NCBI RefSeq assembly: GCF_000719705.1
Contig: NZ_JOHO01000016.1
Span: 60,047 to 124,046, forward strand
DNA: 64,000 nucleotides
Reading direction: 5' to 3'
DNA from: Streptomyces sp. NRRL S-350
GTDB lineage: Bacteria; Actinomycetota; Actinomycetes; Streptomycetales; Streptomycetaceae
Positions 48,943-57,252 of this stretch are shown here, piece by piece (within the stretch, counting starts at the first letter, position 1; every line of letters begins with the position of its first letter). The notes under the pieces were generated by a model. It did not search any database, was not told the origin of the DNA, and saw nothing but the letters and a program-made list of their open reading frames with translations. Position numbers and translations under genes: made by a program.

Positions 48943-49550
48943 ACAGCCCCATCGAGCACCCCCTGGTCCGCGCCCACCTCGACGCGGTCACCCGCTTCAC
49001 CGCGCCGCTGGCCGAGGAGCGCCGCCGCGAACTCCTCGCCGACCTGCGCGAACACATCGAGGTCTCCCTCGCCGACCACGACCCCGCCGACGAGACCGCC
49101 GTCCGCCGAGTGCTGGAGCAGCTGGGCAGCCCCCGGCGGATCGCCGACGCCGCCCTCGCCGAGGACGGCCTGCCCCTCCCCGAACCCGAGGGCAGCCGCC
49201 GTACGAACGTGACGCTGCTCCTCGCGGTGCTCCCGTTCCCCCTGCTGCTGGTCCCGGCCATCGGGCCCGTGCTCGCACTGGCCGCAGCCGTCGCCGCCGC
49301 CGTTCGCGTCACCAAGTCCCGGGTGTGGAGCCGGCGGCAGAAGAAGCAGGCCGCCCTGCTCCTCCTCGCTCCCGCCCTGGCCACTCCCCTGGCCGCCGCC
49401 GCGTTCGCCGCCTCCCCGTCCGGGCTCACCCCGGTCAACCTGCTCGCCGCGTGTGCTCTGGGCTTCAGCCCGGTCCTGGTCGCGGCGGCCCTGCTGTTCC
49501 GCTCCGCCGCCCGCCTGCGCAGCGCCACCACCACCGCCACCACCGCCTGA
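48939..49550 (+). CDS. HAAS-domain (DUF1700-like) membrane protein
   Basis: A 203-residue protein with an N-terminal HAAS-type helical domain (LVRAHLDAVTRFTAPLAEER, RELLADLREHIEVSLAD, AVRRVLEQLGSPRRIADAAL) and about four hydrophobic segments after residue 85. The LxxLGxPxxIA-like motif is the family hallmark. GTG 48939 overlaps the PadR stop by four bases and has GGGAGAG upstream. HAAS proteins are typically encoded with PadR regulators and are thought to pass membrane signals to them. The C-terminal tail is Thr/Ala-rich (SATTTATTA). Confidence 0.88.
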   Translation: MNSPIEHPLVRAHLDAVTRFTAPLAEERRRELLADLREHIEVSLADHDPADETAVRRVLEQLGSPRRIADAALAEDGLPLPEPEGSRRTNVTLLLAVLPFPLLLVPAIGPVLALAAAVAAAVRVTKSRVWSRRQKKQAALLLLAPALATPLAAAAFAASPSGLTPVNLLAACALGFSPVLVAAALLFRSAARLRSATTTATTA

Positions 49551-49559
49551 CGGCTGTCG

Positions 49560-49577
49560 CCACCGGCTTCGGTGGCC
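49560..49577 (+). terminator. Short stem-loop after the PadR/HAAS pair
   Basis: GCCACCG (49560-49566) and CGGTGGC (49571-49577) pair around GCTT, ten bases past the stop codon. There is no T-tract. Confidence 0.55.
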
Positions 49578-50022
49578 GCCCGGGCCGCGTTCGACTGCCT
49601 CCGCGTGCGCGCCCCCCGGCTCCAACCGGTGACGCCGAACCGGCGCAGCTCGGCGCCGATGTGGATGGGGAGCGGCCCGCACCCGGGGGCCGATGCCGCG
49701 ATGCCCGCCGACATCACGCCCCGATTCCCCGGCGCCACCGTGATGTCCGAGGCGAGTTCGGCGGCCGTCCGCCTGAGGACGGCGCCCGGGCTGCCGGTGG
49801 CGGCGAGGACGGGAAAAGCTCCGAGTCCAGCACGCCAGTATGGCGACAGGACCAGTGCAGATCTCAAAATCGGCTTGATCACACCGCTTCCGAACTTCGT
49901 GAGCGGAATGCGGTTTTCCGCTGCGGAAGGCCGGGGTAGTGGCCGAGGCGTTCGCACTCGTACGGTTCGCAAGCCGACTGCGACGCGAGAGCTTTGACTT
50001 TTCCTCAGCAAAGGAATCCAGC
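49578..50022. other. Intergenic region with a G/C-third-position-biased antisense stretch
   Basis: No gene can be fixed here. On the minus strand, about 49570-49810 reads as some 78 codons with about nine in ten ending in G or C (for example RRTAAELASDITVAPGNRG, PLPIHIGAELRRFGVTG). It lacks a good start and runs on without a stop into the antisense of the HAAS gene. It may be the remnant of a lost gene. The less G+C-rich part at 49840-50010 is the promoter region of the next gene. Confidence 0.3.
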
Positions 50023-50424
50023 ATGGACAGGCTCCTCCGGAACACCCTCGTCGCCGCCGCTGCCGTCGGCGCCCTGGGTATCGCCGCCGCGCCCGCCGCC
50101 ACCGCCGCCACCGAGCAGGCCCAGCCGGTGGCCGGGGTGCAGGCCCAGGTCCGCAACCCGAAGACGGTCAAGGCCGACGCCTACAACCAGGCCCGCAGCA
50201 TCCTCGCCCACGCGGGCAGCCAGACCGCCGCCAAGTCGCACCCGGTGCACGGCAAGAACGACGTCCCGGTCTCCTACGGCACCAGCCTCCTCGCCTCCGC
50301 CCGGGACGAATTCCGGACGGCGGACAAGAACCTGCCCGCAGGCCAGAAGAAGTCCGACATGTCGATTCCCCACTACAACGCCATTCATGACGCGGCGAAG
50401 GCCATGGGCATCGACCGCTGGTGA
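50023..50424 (+). CDS. Small secreted protein
   Basis: A 133-residue protein with a clean Sec signal peptide: MDRLLRNTLVAAAAVGALG, then IAAAPAATAA with cleavage probably after ATA-A near residue 30. The mature part, about 100 residues, has no cysteine, is basic/polar and contains two helical stretches (AYNQARSILAHAG and SLLASARDEFRTADKNL), ending AAKAMGIDRW. AAAGGAA precedes ATG 50023. I do not recognise a family. Streptomycetes secrete many such small proteins, and this one stands alone. Confidence 0.82.
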   Translation: MDRLLRNTLVAAAAVGALGIAAAPAATAATEQAQPVAGVQAQVRNPKTVKADAYNQARSILAHAGSQTAAKSHPVHGKNDVPVSYGTSLLASARDEFRTADKNLPAGQKKSDMSIPHYNAIHDAAKAMGIDRW

Positions 50425-50553
50425 ACCCTGGTCCCCGGCCGGTCACTCCACCCGCGCGGGGGCCTGCCGGTGACCCGGTGCCGGCGGGGCCGCCGGCGGG
50501 CGGACGGCGGGCAGCGGGATACGGGCGGCTGGCGGCTGGCGGCTGGCGATCTC

Positions 50554-51141
50554 CTACCGGGGCGTGACCTCGGGCTGGCCCAGCCGACCGTCGCCACCGA
50601 CGGTGTAGACCCTGGTCTCGTGCTCCACGGTCACCGTGATCCGGTCCGGTCCGCTCCACTCGGCCCTCCGGAAGCCGTCCCCCTCCTCCCAGGTGCCCAC
50701 GTCCCAGTGCCGGGCGGACCAGCCGCTGCCGGTCAGCAGTTCCACCCGGTAGATCGGGTCGATGGAGAAGGCGATGTCGGTGACGGTCAGGACGTGTCGG
50801 GGGTTGCCCGGAGCGGGCTTGCGGTCGATCAGCCGCCCGTCGTCGCCGAAGGCGTAGGCCAGGGCCCCGATCGCCGCCCCGATGACGATGAGCGGGGAGA
50901 GGACGGCGGCGAAACCGATCTGCGCCCACCTTGCGCGGAATTCGAACTGGACCACCATCGAAACCACGAGCAGCACCGCCGCAGCCCCGAGCAGCAGCAC
51001 CGGATGGTTCAGCCAGTGCTCGACCTCCACCAGGCCTCCCGAACGGGAAGCCTGATGCCCCGGCAGGTACGCCAGCAACGCCACCAGCGCGGCGCCCCTG
51101 AACCACCATTCGATCCGTCTGTGCCGCGCAGCCGCCGCCAT
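50554..51141 (-). CDS. Membrane protein with C-terminal extracytoplasmic beta domain, unknown
   Basis: A 195-residue protein not assigned to a family. Three hydrophobic segments lie near residues 13-27, 46-65 and 75-95. The remaining about 100 residues look like alternating beta-strands (HVLTVTDIAFSIDPIYRVEL, DRITVTVEHETRVYTVGGDG). AGGGGGA is five bases before ATG 51141. It lies immediately downstream of the exporter operon on the same strand, with about 105 bp between, and may be unrelated. A 7-bp tandem repeat (GGCGGCT, three copies at 50524-50544) follows its stop codon. Confidence 0.75.
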   Translation of the reverse strand: MAAAARHRRIEWWFRGAALVALLAYLPGHQASRSGGLVEVEHWLNHPVLLLGAAAVLLVVSMVVQFEFRARWAQIGFAAVLSPLIVIGAAIGALAYAFGDDGRLIDRKPAPGNPRHVLTVTDIAFSIDPIYRVELLTGSGWSARHWDVGTWEEGDGFRRAEWSGPDRITVTVEHETRVYTVGGDGRLGQPEVTPR

Positions 51142-51247
51142 GCAATCCCCCTGGGTGAACTTTTGCCCGGACTTTACTACGGGCTCACCCAGGGCCCGGG
51201 CGACGGTGGCCCCGTCGCCCGGGCCGCATCCGCCGGCCGTACCCCCG

Positions 51248-52027
51248 TCACCGCCGGTGGAAGACGCTCCGCGACCAGAGGTAGCCGAGCAGCGTCAGCC
51301 CGGTGCACCAGGCGAGGGCGCTCCAGGCGCTGGCGCCGATCCCGGTGCCTGTCAGCAAGCCGCGCAAGGTCTCGATGACGGGCGTGAAGGGCTGGTACTC
51401 GGCGAACCAGCGCAGGACGGTCGGCATGGAATCGGGCGGGACGATGGCGCTGCCGATGAAGGGCAGGAAGGTCAGCGGCAAGGGCGTGTTGCTCGCGCTC
51501 TCCGGCGTCTTGGACACCAGCCCGATCCCCGCCGATATCCACGTCAGCGCCAGCGTCACGAACATCAGCAGCCCTGCGGCCGCCAGCCACTCCACCGGCC
51601 CGGCCTGCGACCGGAACCCCATCGCGAAGGCCGCCCCGATCACCAGCACCAGCGCGACCATCGTCTGGATCACACTGCCGACGACGTGCCCGGCGAGGAA
51701 CGCCGACCGCGATATCGCCATCGTGCGGAAGCGGTTGACGATCCCCTCCGTCATGTCGACGCAGACGCCCACCGCCGTGGCGACCGACCCCGCCGTCGCC
51801 GTCATCAGGACGATGCCCGGCGTCACGTAGTCGATGTAGCTGCCGCCCCCGATCCCCAGCCCCAACGCGCCCCCGAAGGCGTAGTTGAAGAGCGCCAGCA
51901 TCATCACCGGCATCACGACGACCGAGAAGGTCATCGCCGGATAGCGCTGCGCGCGTTTGAGGTTCCGCCGCAGCATGGTCAGCGAGTCGCGGACCGCGTA
52001 GCTCGTCGTCGCGCTCGTCGCGCTCAT
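51248..52027 (-). CDS. ABC-2 exporter permease, DrrB type
   Basis: A 259-residue ABC-2 permease with six hydrophobic helices. Family landmarks are FSVVVMPVMMLALFNYAFGG, the amphipathic DMTEGIVNRFRTMAISRSAF elbow and FLPFIGSAIVPPDSMPTVLR near the C-terminus; these are characteristic of DrrB-like drug exporters. ATG 52027 overlaps the ATPase stop by four bases, so the two are co-translated. Together with the ATPase gene it forms a DrrAB-type efflux pair. The exported compound is unknown; resistance or lipid export are possible. Confidence 0.92.
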   Translation of the reverse strand: MSATSATTSYAVRDSLTMLRRNLKRAQRYPAMTFSVVVMPVMMLALFNYAFGGALGLGIGGGSYIDYVTPGIVLMTATAGSVATAVGVCVDMTEGIVNRFRTMAISRSAFLAGHVVGSVIQTMVALVLVIGAAFAMGFRSQAGPVEWLAAAGLLMFVTLALTWISAGIGLVSKTPESASNTPLPLTFLPFIGSAIVPPDSMPTVLRWFAEYQPFTPVIETLRGLLTGTGIGASAWSALAWCTGLTLLGYLWSRSVFHRR

Positions 52028-52950
52028 CGCGCCCCCTCCCCGGTCAGCGTGAGGAAGACGTCGTCCAGATCGGCCGTCTCCACGACCAGTGACTCCGCCC
52101 GGACGCCCGCGTTGTCGAGCGTGTCCAGCACGGCCTTGACGGTGAGCACCGAGTTGTCCCCCGGGATGTCCAGCCGCAGCGCCTCCGCGTCGGCGGCGGC
52201 GTAGTCGAACAGGGCGGCGGCGGCTGCCAGTCGGCCGGCGTCGGTGAACTGCAGTCGGATCCGGCCGCCGGGGACGATCCGCTTCAGCTCCTCGGCCGTG
52301 CCCTCGGCGACGATCCGGCCGCCGTCCAGGACGGCTATCCGGTCGGCGAGTCGGTCCGCCTCGTCCAGGTACTGGGTGGTGAGGAAGATCGTCACCCCGT
52401 GGTCTCCGACCAGCCGGCGGATGATCTCCCACATGGTGCGCCGGCTGCGCGGGTCCAGCCCGGTGGTCGGCTCGTCGAGGAAGATCACCTTCGGGTCGCC
52501 GACCAGTGTCATCGCCAGGTCGAGCTTGCGCCGCATGCCGCCGGAGAAGGTGGCGACGGGGGTGCGGGCGGCCTCGGTGAGATCGAAGCGGCGCAGCAGA
52601 TCCTCGGCCCGCCTCCGCCCCTCCCGACGGCGGAGGTGGTTGAGGTCGGCCATCAGGAGCAGGTTCTCCTCGGCGGTGAGCAGGTCGTCCACCGCCGAGA
52701 ACTGGCCGGTGACGCCGATCGCCCTCCGGACTCCGTCGGCGTCGCGGGCCACGTCGTGCCCGGCGACCCGGGCCGTGCCGCCGTCCGCCGGGATCAGGGT
52801 GGAGAGGATCTGCACCGTGGTGGTCTTGCCGGCGCCGTTCGGCCCGAGGAGGGCGAACACGCTGCCGGCCGGGATCTGCAGGTCGATGCCCCGCAGCACC
52901 GCCTTGTCCGCGTAGGACTTGGTCAGTCCGACCGCCGAGATCGCGGCCAT
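52024..52950 (-). CDS. ABC-2 exporter ATPase, DrrA type
   Basis: A 308-residue ATPase. Walker A is GPNGAGKTTT (about 35-44), the Q-loop lies in VTGQFSAVDDLLTAEENLL, the signature is SGGMRRKLDLAMTL, and Walker B is VIFLDEPTTGLDP; the switch His is replaced by Gln in LTTQYLDEAD, which is usual for DrrA proteins. The C-terminal domain ends DLDDVFLTLTGE, the DrrA-type tail. GGAGGG lies five bases before ATG 52950. It starts on the stop of the DUF4097 gene (TGATG) and overlaps the permease gene, so three genes are tightly coupled. Confidence 0.95.
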   Translation of the reverse strand: MAAISAVGLTKSYADKAVLRGIDLQIPAGSVFALLGPNGAGKTTTVQILSTLIPADGGTARVAGHDVARDADGVRRAIGVTGQFSAVDDLLTAEENLLLMADLNHLRRREGRRRAEDLLRRFDLTEAARTPVATFSGGMRRKLDLAMTLVGDPKVIFLDEPTTGLDPRSRRTMWEIIRRLVGDHGVTIFLTTQYLDEADRLADRIAVLDGGRIVAEGTAEELKRIVPGGRIRLQFTDAGRLAAAAALFDYAAADAEALRLDIPGDNSVLTVKAVLDTLDNAGVRAESLVVETADLDDVFLTLTGEGAR

Positions 52951-53789
52951 CAGGCCCTCCGGATGATGACGTTGCCGACCTGCGTGCGGCCACGGACCTC
53001 GGCGGTCTCGCGGGCGTCGCCCGGGCCCTGCGTCTCACCGAGGGTGTTGCGGACGCCGCCGAACTTGCTGTGGACGTCGAGCCAGGCCGCCGTGCCCTCC
53101 GCGATGCCGACCTCCACGTCCCCGACGCCGGTCTGCAGGGTGATCCTGCCCCGGACCACTCGGCCGACCCGCAGGTGGCCGTTCGCCGACTTGGCGTCCA
53201 CGTCCGCCCCGGCGAGGCCGACGTGGATCCGACCGTTGGAGGCGTTGGCGGTCAGCTCGCCGCGCACCTCGTCGATCTCCGTGTCGCCGTTGCTGTTCTT
53301 GACCGTCAGCTCGCCCCCGACGGTGCCGATCTCGATCCGGCCGCAGCCGGACACCTCGGCACCCCCGGCGACCGTGCCGACGCGGATGTCCCCCATGTCG
53401 GTCTTGAGCCGCACGTTCTCGGCCCGGTCCACCTGGATCCGGCCCATGGACGTCTTCAGCCGGCAGTCGCCCAGCGGGCCCTCGGCGACGAAGTCCGCCA
53501 TCGGGGAGTCGGCGTGCACCTGGGAGCCGGCCGGCAGCTCGACCAGGACCTCGATCGAGCCCTTCTTGCTGGAGAACACGGTGCGCTGCTTGGGGCCCTT
53601 GACGGTGAGCCGACCGCCGGAGAAGTCGACCAGGGTCGACTCGGCGGCCTTGACGTCCGCCTCCCTGGCCGCGTTGGCGGGCCGGACCTCCACCACGGCG
53701 TCGGTGCGCTCGCCGGCGGTGATCCACACCGCACCGATCTCGAACTCGAAGGCGGCGGAGATCGGACCGTGGGTCTCGTACGTAGGCAT
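52950..53789 (-). CDS. DUF4097-family beta-repeat protein
   Basis: A 279-residue protein with the right-handed beta-helix-like pattern of DUF4097: repeated short strands such as RLKTSMGRIQVDRAENVRLK, TDMGDIRVGTVAGGAEVSG, LTVKNSNGDTEIDEVRG and LTANASNGRIHVGLAGADV. There is no signal peptide, so it is probably cytoplasmic or peripheral. The molecular role of the family is unknown; in actinomycetes it often travels with DrrAB-type exporters and a ribbon-helix-helix gene, as here. GAGGACGG precedes ATG 53789. Its stop overlaps the ATPase start. Confidence 0.9.
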   Translation of the reverse strand: MPTYETHGPISAAFEFEIGAVWITAGERTDAVVEVRPANAAREADVKAAESTLVDFSGGRLTVKGPKQRTVFSSKKGSIEVLVELPAGSQVHADSPMADFVAEGPLGDCRLKTSMGRIQVDRAENVRLKTDMGDIRVGTVAGGAEVSGCGRIEIGTVGGELTVKNSNGDTEIDEVRGELTANASNGRIHVGLAGADVDAKSANGHLRVGRVVRGRITLQTGVGDVEVGIAEGTAAWLDVHSKFGGVRNTLGETQGPGDARETAEVRGRTQVGNVIIRRA

Positions 53790-53852
53790 GGCTGTCCCGT
53801 CCTCTTGACTCGTGTGAGTGTTCCCGCTGGTCGGAGCGGGGGTGACGTTGAA

Positions 53853-53900
53853 GGTGCGAAGTCTTGGGGGGTGCGAAGGCTTGGCGGTGCGAGGCCGGGG
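53853..53900. repeat. Imperfect 16-17-bp tandem repeat, 3 copies
   Basis: GGTGCGAAGTCTTGGGG, GGTGCGAAGGCTTGGC and GGTGCGAGGCCGGGG start at 53853, 53870 and 53886. The array begins six bases past the stop codon of the ribbon-helix-helix gene (leftward transcription). Confidence 0.8.
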
Positions 53901-53906
53901 GAGGCG

Positions 53907-54497
53907 TCAGTGGACCCAGCCGGTGAAGCCCTGGCCGCCGACGGTCCGCGGGGCGCGGCCTGCGGGGTCCGCAGCCGAGCGGGCGGCCGAGCGGGCGGGC
54001 GGCCGGTCGCCGTCCACCGCGCCGGCGACGGCCCGGACCAGCCAGGCGTTGAGGGACAGGCCCTCCTGCCCGGCGGCCTCCTCCGCCCGGGCCTTGAGGT
54101 GGGCGGGCAGGCGCAGGTTGATCCGGGCGGTGCCGCTCTCGTCCGACTCCGGCACCATCGGGGCCGTCGGCGGCGCCACGGACGGCGCCACGGACGGCTC
54201 GAATGGCGTCGACAGCGCCACGGACGGGACATCGCCGTGGAAGGCGTCGGATCCAGGCGGCGCCGTCACCACGAACTCCGGATCGAGTCCGCGCAGCCGC
54301 ACGTCCACCGAGCCCGGCGCGAGGTCGCGGGTGACCTCGCCCATCGCGGCCGAGAGGGCGTTGAGCAGGGTGAGCCGCACGGCGGACTCCAGCGGGAGCG
54401 TCAGCCGGTCGGCCAGCGCCCGGGCTTCGTCCCCGCCGGCCGCAGCGGCCACCGCGAGCTCGTTCCGGAGGTTTTCGACGTACGGCGTGAGGTCCAT
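53907..54497 (-). CDS. HicB-like ribbon-helix-helix regulator
   Basis: A 196-residue protein with an N-terminal helical part (LTPYVENLRNELAVAAAAGG, SAVRLTLLNALSAAMGEVTR) and a C-terminal ribbon-helix-helix domain at about 125-155. That domain reads ARINLRLPAHLKARAEEAAG, then QEGLSLNAWLVRAVAGAV. In the middle is a repetitive PSVAPSVAPPTAP linker. It is annotated in relatives as a HicB-type antitoxin, but no HicA toxin gene is present. Its position upstream of DUF4097 and the exporter suggests an operon regulator. ATG 54497 was chosen over an in-frame ATG at 54527. A set of phased TGGCACCA sites lies just upstream of the start. Confidence 0.88.
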   Translation of the reverse strand: MDLTPYVENLRNELAVAAAAGGDEARALADRLTLPLESAVRLTLLNALSAAMGEVTRDLAPGSVDVRLRGLDPEFVVTAPPGSDAFHGDVPSVALSTPFEPSVAPSVAPPTAPMVPESDESGTARINLRLPAHLKARAEEAAGQEGLSLNAWLVRAVAGAVDGDRPPARSAARSAADPAGRAPRTVGGQGFTGWVH

Positions 54498-54507
54498 GGC
54501 CAAAGCA

Positions 54508-54559
54508 TGGCACGACGATGGCACCATGTCGAGCCATTAATGGCGCCACTTTGGCACCA
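54508..54559. promoter_or_regulatory. Helically phased TGGCACCA operator array
   Basis: TGGCACGA (54508-54515), TGGCACCA (54519-54526), TGGCGCCA (54541-54548) and TGGCACCA (54552-54559) begin 11, 22 and 11 bases apart. The palindrome GCCATTAATGGC (54533-54544) fills the gap. One or two helical turns separate the sites, so all face the same side of the DNA. Tandem sites of this type suit cooperative binding by a ribbon-helix-helix protein, here the one encoded at 53907-54497. Confidence 0.65.
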
Positions 54560-54777
54560 CTCGGCCGAGTCGGGCGGCACCGACAACGGAACCGCCCCGC
54601 CGACGGAGGTCGACGGGGCGGGTCACCAGGGAAAACACCGGTAGGGAAGCACCGGCGGCGAAAACACAGGTGGGGAAACACCGGCAGAAAGACCGCCGGC
54701 GGCCGGAAGCGCCGGCAGCGGAGGCGCTGCGGACGCGCCGCGGATGCGCCGCGGATGCGCGGCCAGACAGGCGGGCG

Positions 54778-55848
54778 TCAGCGCCGCCAGCCCGCCAGGT
54801 GGGCGTCGATCTCGCCGGTCAGCCGCGCCTTGCCCGCCTGGTCCAGGAAGGAGGCCTCGACCGCGTTGCGGGCCAGCGCCGCCACCCCGGCCTCGTCCAG
54901 GTCCAGCAGCCGCGCCGCGACGGCGTACTCGGTGTTGAGGTCGGTGCCGAACATCGGCGGGTCGTCGCTGTTGACCGTCACCAGCAGCCCCGCGTCGACC
55001 ATCTGCTTGATCGGGTGGTCCTCGATCCGCTCCACGGCCCGGGTGGCGATGTTGGAGGTCGGGCAGACCTCCAGGGCGATCCGGTGCTCGCCCAGGTGGT
55101 CGAGGAGCGCCGGGTCCTTGACCGCCTGGGTGCCGTGGCCGATGCGCTCGGCGCCGAGCAGCCGGATCGCGTCCCAGACCGTCTCCGGACCGGTGGTCTC
55201 GCCCGCGTGCGGGACGCTGCGCAGGCCGGCCGCCCTGGCCCGGTCGAAGTACGGCTTGAACTGCGGGCGCGGCACGCCGATCTCCGGGCCGCCCAGGCCG
55301 AAGCTGACCAGGCCCTCGGGGGCCAGCTCGGTGGCCAGCCGGGCGGTCACCTCGGCCGACTCCAGACCGGCCTCGCCCGGGATGTCGAAGCACCAGCGCA
55401 GCACGACGCCGAGGTCCTTCTCGGCGCGCAGCCGGGCGTCCTCGATCGCCTCCATGAAGGCGACCTCGGGGATGCCGCGCCGGACGGAGGAGTACGGGGT
55501 GATGGTCAGCTCGGCGTACCGGATGTTCTGGCGCGCCATGTCCTCGGCCACGCCGTAGGTGAGCGCCCGGACGTCCTCGGCGTCCCGGATCAGGTCCACG
55601 ACGCTCAGGTAGACCTCGATGAAGTGCGCGAAGTCGGTGAAGGTGAAGTACTCGGCGAGCGCCTCCGGGTCGGTCGGCACCTTGGACCGCCCGGCGTGGC
55701 GGGCGGCCAGGTCCGCGACGACGCGGGGCGAGGCCGAGCCGACGTGGTGGACGTGCAGCTCCGCCTTGGGCATCCCGGCGATGAACGCCTCGATGCCGGT
55801 GTTGCTACCGGCGGGGTTTCCGATCCGACTTCCGTCCGGCTGGACCAC
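54778..55848 (-). CDS. Adenosine-deaminase-family enzyme, probably 6-aminodeoxyfutalosine deaminase
   Basis: A 356-residue amidohydrolase. The zinc motif reads AELHVHHVGSASPRVVADLA rather than the HxHLDG of true adenosine deaminases. Later residues are conserved: GEAGLE, the His in SVPHAGETTGPETVWDAI (Glu catalytic), RIGHGTQAV, LEVCPTSNIATRAV and the terminal NSDDPPMFGTDL. Streptomyces proteins with this HVHHVGS signature were shown to deaminate 6-aminodeoxyfutalosine in menaquinone synthesis (an S. avermitilis homologue, from memory). That is therefore the preferred call, although the other futalosine-pathway genes are not in this window. GTG 55848 follows AGGGAA. Confidence 0.82.
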   Translation of the reverse strand: MVQPDGSRIGNPAGSNTGIEAFIAGMPKAELHVHHVGSASPRVVADLAARHAGRSKVPTDPEALAEYFTFTDFAHFIEVYLSVVDLIRDAEDVRALTYGVAEDMARQNIRYAELTITPYSSVRRGIPEVAFMEAIEDARLRAEKDLGVVLRWCFDIPGEAGLESAEVTARLATELAPEGLVSFGLGGPEIGVPRPQFKPYFDRARAAGLRSVPHAGETTGPETVWDAIRLLGAERIGHGTQAVKDPALLDHLGEHRIALEVCPTSNIATRAVERIEDHPIKQMVDAGLLVTVNSDDPPMFGTDLNTEYAVAARLLDLDEAGVAALARNAVEASFLDQAGKARLTGEIDAHLAGWRR

Positions 55849-55956
55849 GGTGGTTCCCTGCTTCCTTCTGCGTGCCTTCTACGCCCGCATGCCTTCTACG
55901 CGCGTACCGCGAACACCGGCCAGGATAGGCGCAAGTCCTCGGGCCCGGTCCGGTGG

Positions 55957-57252
55957 TCACCCGCCGAAGGCGACCGCCACGGTGTGGATCAGCAGCCCGG
56001 CCAGGGCGCCGACGACGGTGCCGTTGATCCGGATGAACTGCAGGTCGCGGCCGACGTTGGCCTCGATCTTGCGGGAGGCCTCGTCGGCGTCCCAGCCGGC
56101 CACGGTCTCGGAGATCAGCGAGGTGATCTCGGCGCGGTAGGTGTCGACGAGGTACTGGGCTGCGTCCTGCAGCCAGCCGTCCACCTTGGCCTGCAGCTTG
56201 GCGTCGGTGGCCAGGCGCTCGCCGAAGCGGCGCACGCCGTCGCGGATGCGCCGGCGCAGTTCGCTGTCCTCGTCCTCGGCCGCGCCCATCACCAGGGTGC
56301 GCACGGCCGCCCAGGTGGAGTTGATCAGGTCCTGCACCTCGGGGCGGCCCAGCAGCTCGCTCTTGGCGCGCTCGACCCGGGCGATGGTCTCCGGGTCGGT
56401 CTGCAGCTCGGTCGCGAAGTCGGCGAGGAAGTTGTCGATCGCGCCGCGGGCCGGGTGGTCCGGGTCGTCCCGGATGTCGGTGACGAAGCGCAGCAGTTCC
56501 TTGTAGACCCGCTCGCCGACCTGGTGGTCGATGAACCTGGGCGTCCAGCCCGGGGTCTTCTGGGTGACCTTCTGGACCACGTCCCCGTGGTTGGCGGTCA
56601 GCCAGCCGTGCGCCCGGACGGCCACCAGGTCCACCACGCCGTGGTGGCCGCCGTCCGCGACCACCTTGCCGAGCATCCGCCCCATCGGCTCGGCCACCGA
56701 GGTGGCGGCGGCCCGCCTGGTCACCGCCTCGGCGACCACCGCCCGCACGTCGTCGTCGCGCAGCACCGCGAGCAGACCGCGCAGCGCCGCCGAGGCCTCC
56801 TTGGTGACCCGCTCGGCGCTGCCCGGCGCGGCCAGCCACTCCCCGAGCCGCCGGCCGATGCCGAGCGCCCCGAGGCGGCCGCGCACCACGTGGCCGGAGA
56901 GGAAGTTCTCGCCGACGAAGTCGCCGAGCGAGCGGCCGAAGGCGTCCTTCTTGGTCGGGATGATCGCGGTGTGCGGGATCGGCAGGCCGAAGGGGCGGCG
57001 GAACAGCGCGGTCACCGCGAACCAGTCGGCCAGCGCGCCGACCATGCCCGCCTCGGCGGCGGCCGCCAGGTACCCGGCCCAGGCTCCGGCCCCGGCCGCC
57101 TCGGCCCAGGTGGCGAGGGCGAAGACCAGGGTCGCGAAGGCCAGCAGGCCGGTCGCGATGGTCTTCATCCGGCGCACGCCGCGTCTCTTCTGCTCGTCGG
57201 CCGCGGTGAACCGGACCCCGGGGCCGGTCCCGCTGAAGGCATCGTCAGTCAC
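55957..57252 (-). CDS. DUF445 membrane protein
   Basis: A 431-residue DUF445 protein. Hydrophobic helices near residues 30-48 and 55-75 and at the C-terminus (about 405-425) bracket a long helical domain. The conserved block AEAGMVGALADWFAVTALFR, RPFGLPIPHTAIIPTKKDAF is diagnostic, as is the closing FIRINGTVVGALAGLLIH. The function of the family is unknown; it is widespread in bacteria and predicted to be membrane-bound with both termini inserted. GTG 57252 with GGCGGA upstream. It ends 108 bp before the deaminase gene on the same strand. Confidence 0.92.
   Translation of the reverse strand: MTDDAFSGTGPGVRFTAADEQKRRGVRRMKTIATGLLAFATLVFALATWAEAAGAGAWAGYLAAAAEAGMVGALADWFAVTALFRRPFGLPIPHTAIIPTKKDAFGRSLGDFVGENFLSGHVVRGRLGALGIGRRLGEWLAAPGSAERVTKEASAALRGLLAVLRDDDVRAVVAEAVTRRAAATSVAEPMGRMLGKVVADGGHHGVVDLVAVRAHGWLTANHGDVVQKVTQKTPGWTPRFIDHQVGERVYKELLRFVTDIRDDPDHPARGAIDNFLADFATELQTDPETIARVERAKSELLGRPEVQDLINSTWAAVRTLVMGAAEDEDSELRRRIRDGVRRFGERLATDAKLQAKVDGWLQDAAQYLVDTYRAEITSLISETVAGWDADEASRKIEANVGRDLQFIRINGTVVGALAGLLIHTVAVAFGG

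Noticed and set aside
53907..54497. HicAB toxin-antitoxin system
   Set aside because: The HicB-like protein has the RHH domain but no HicA-type gene is adjacent on either side; an operon regulator fits better.
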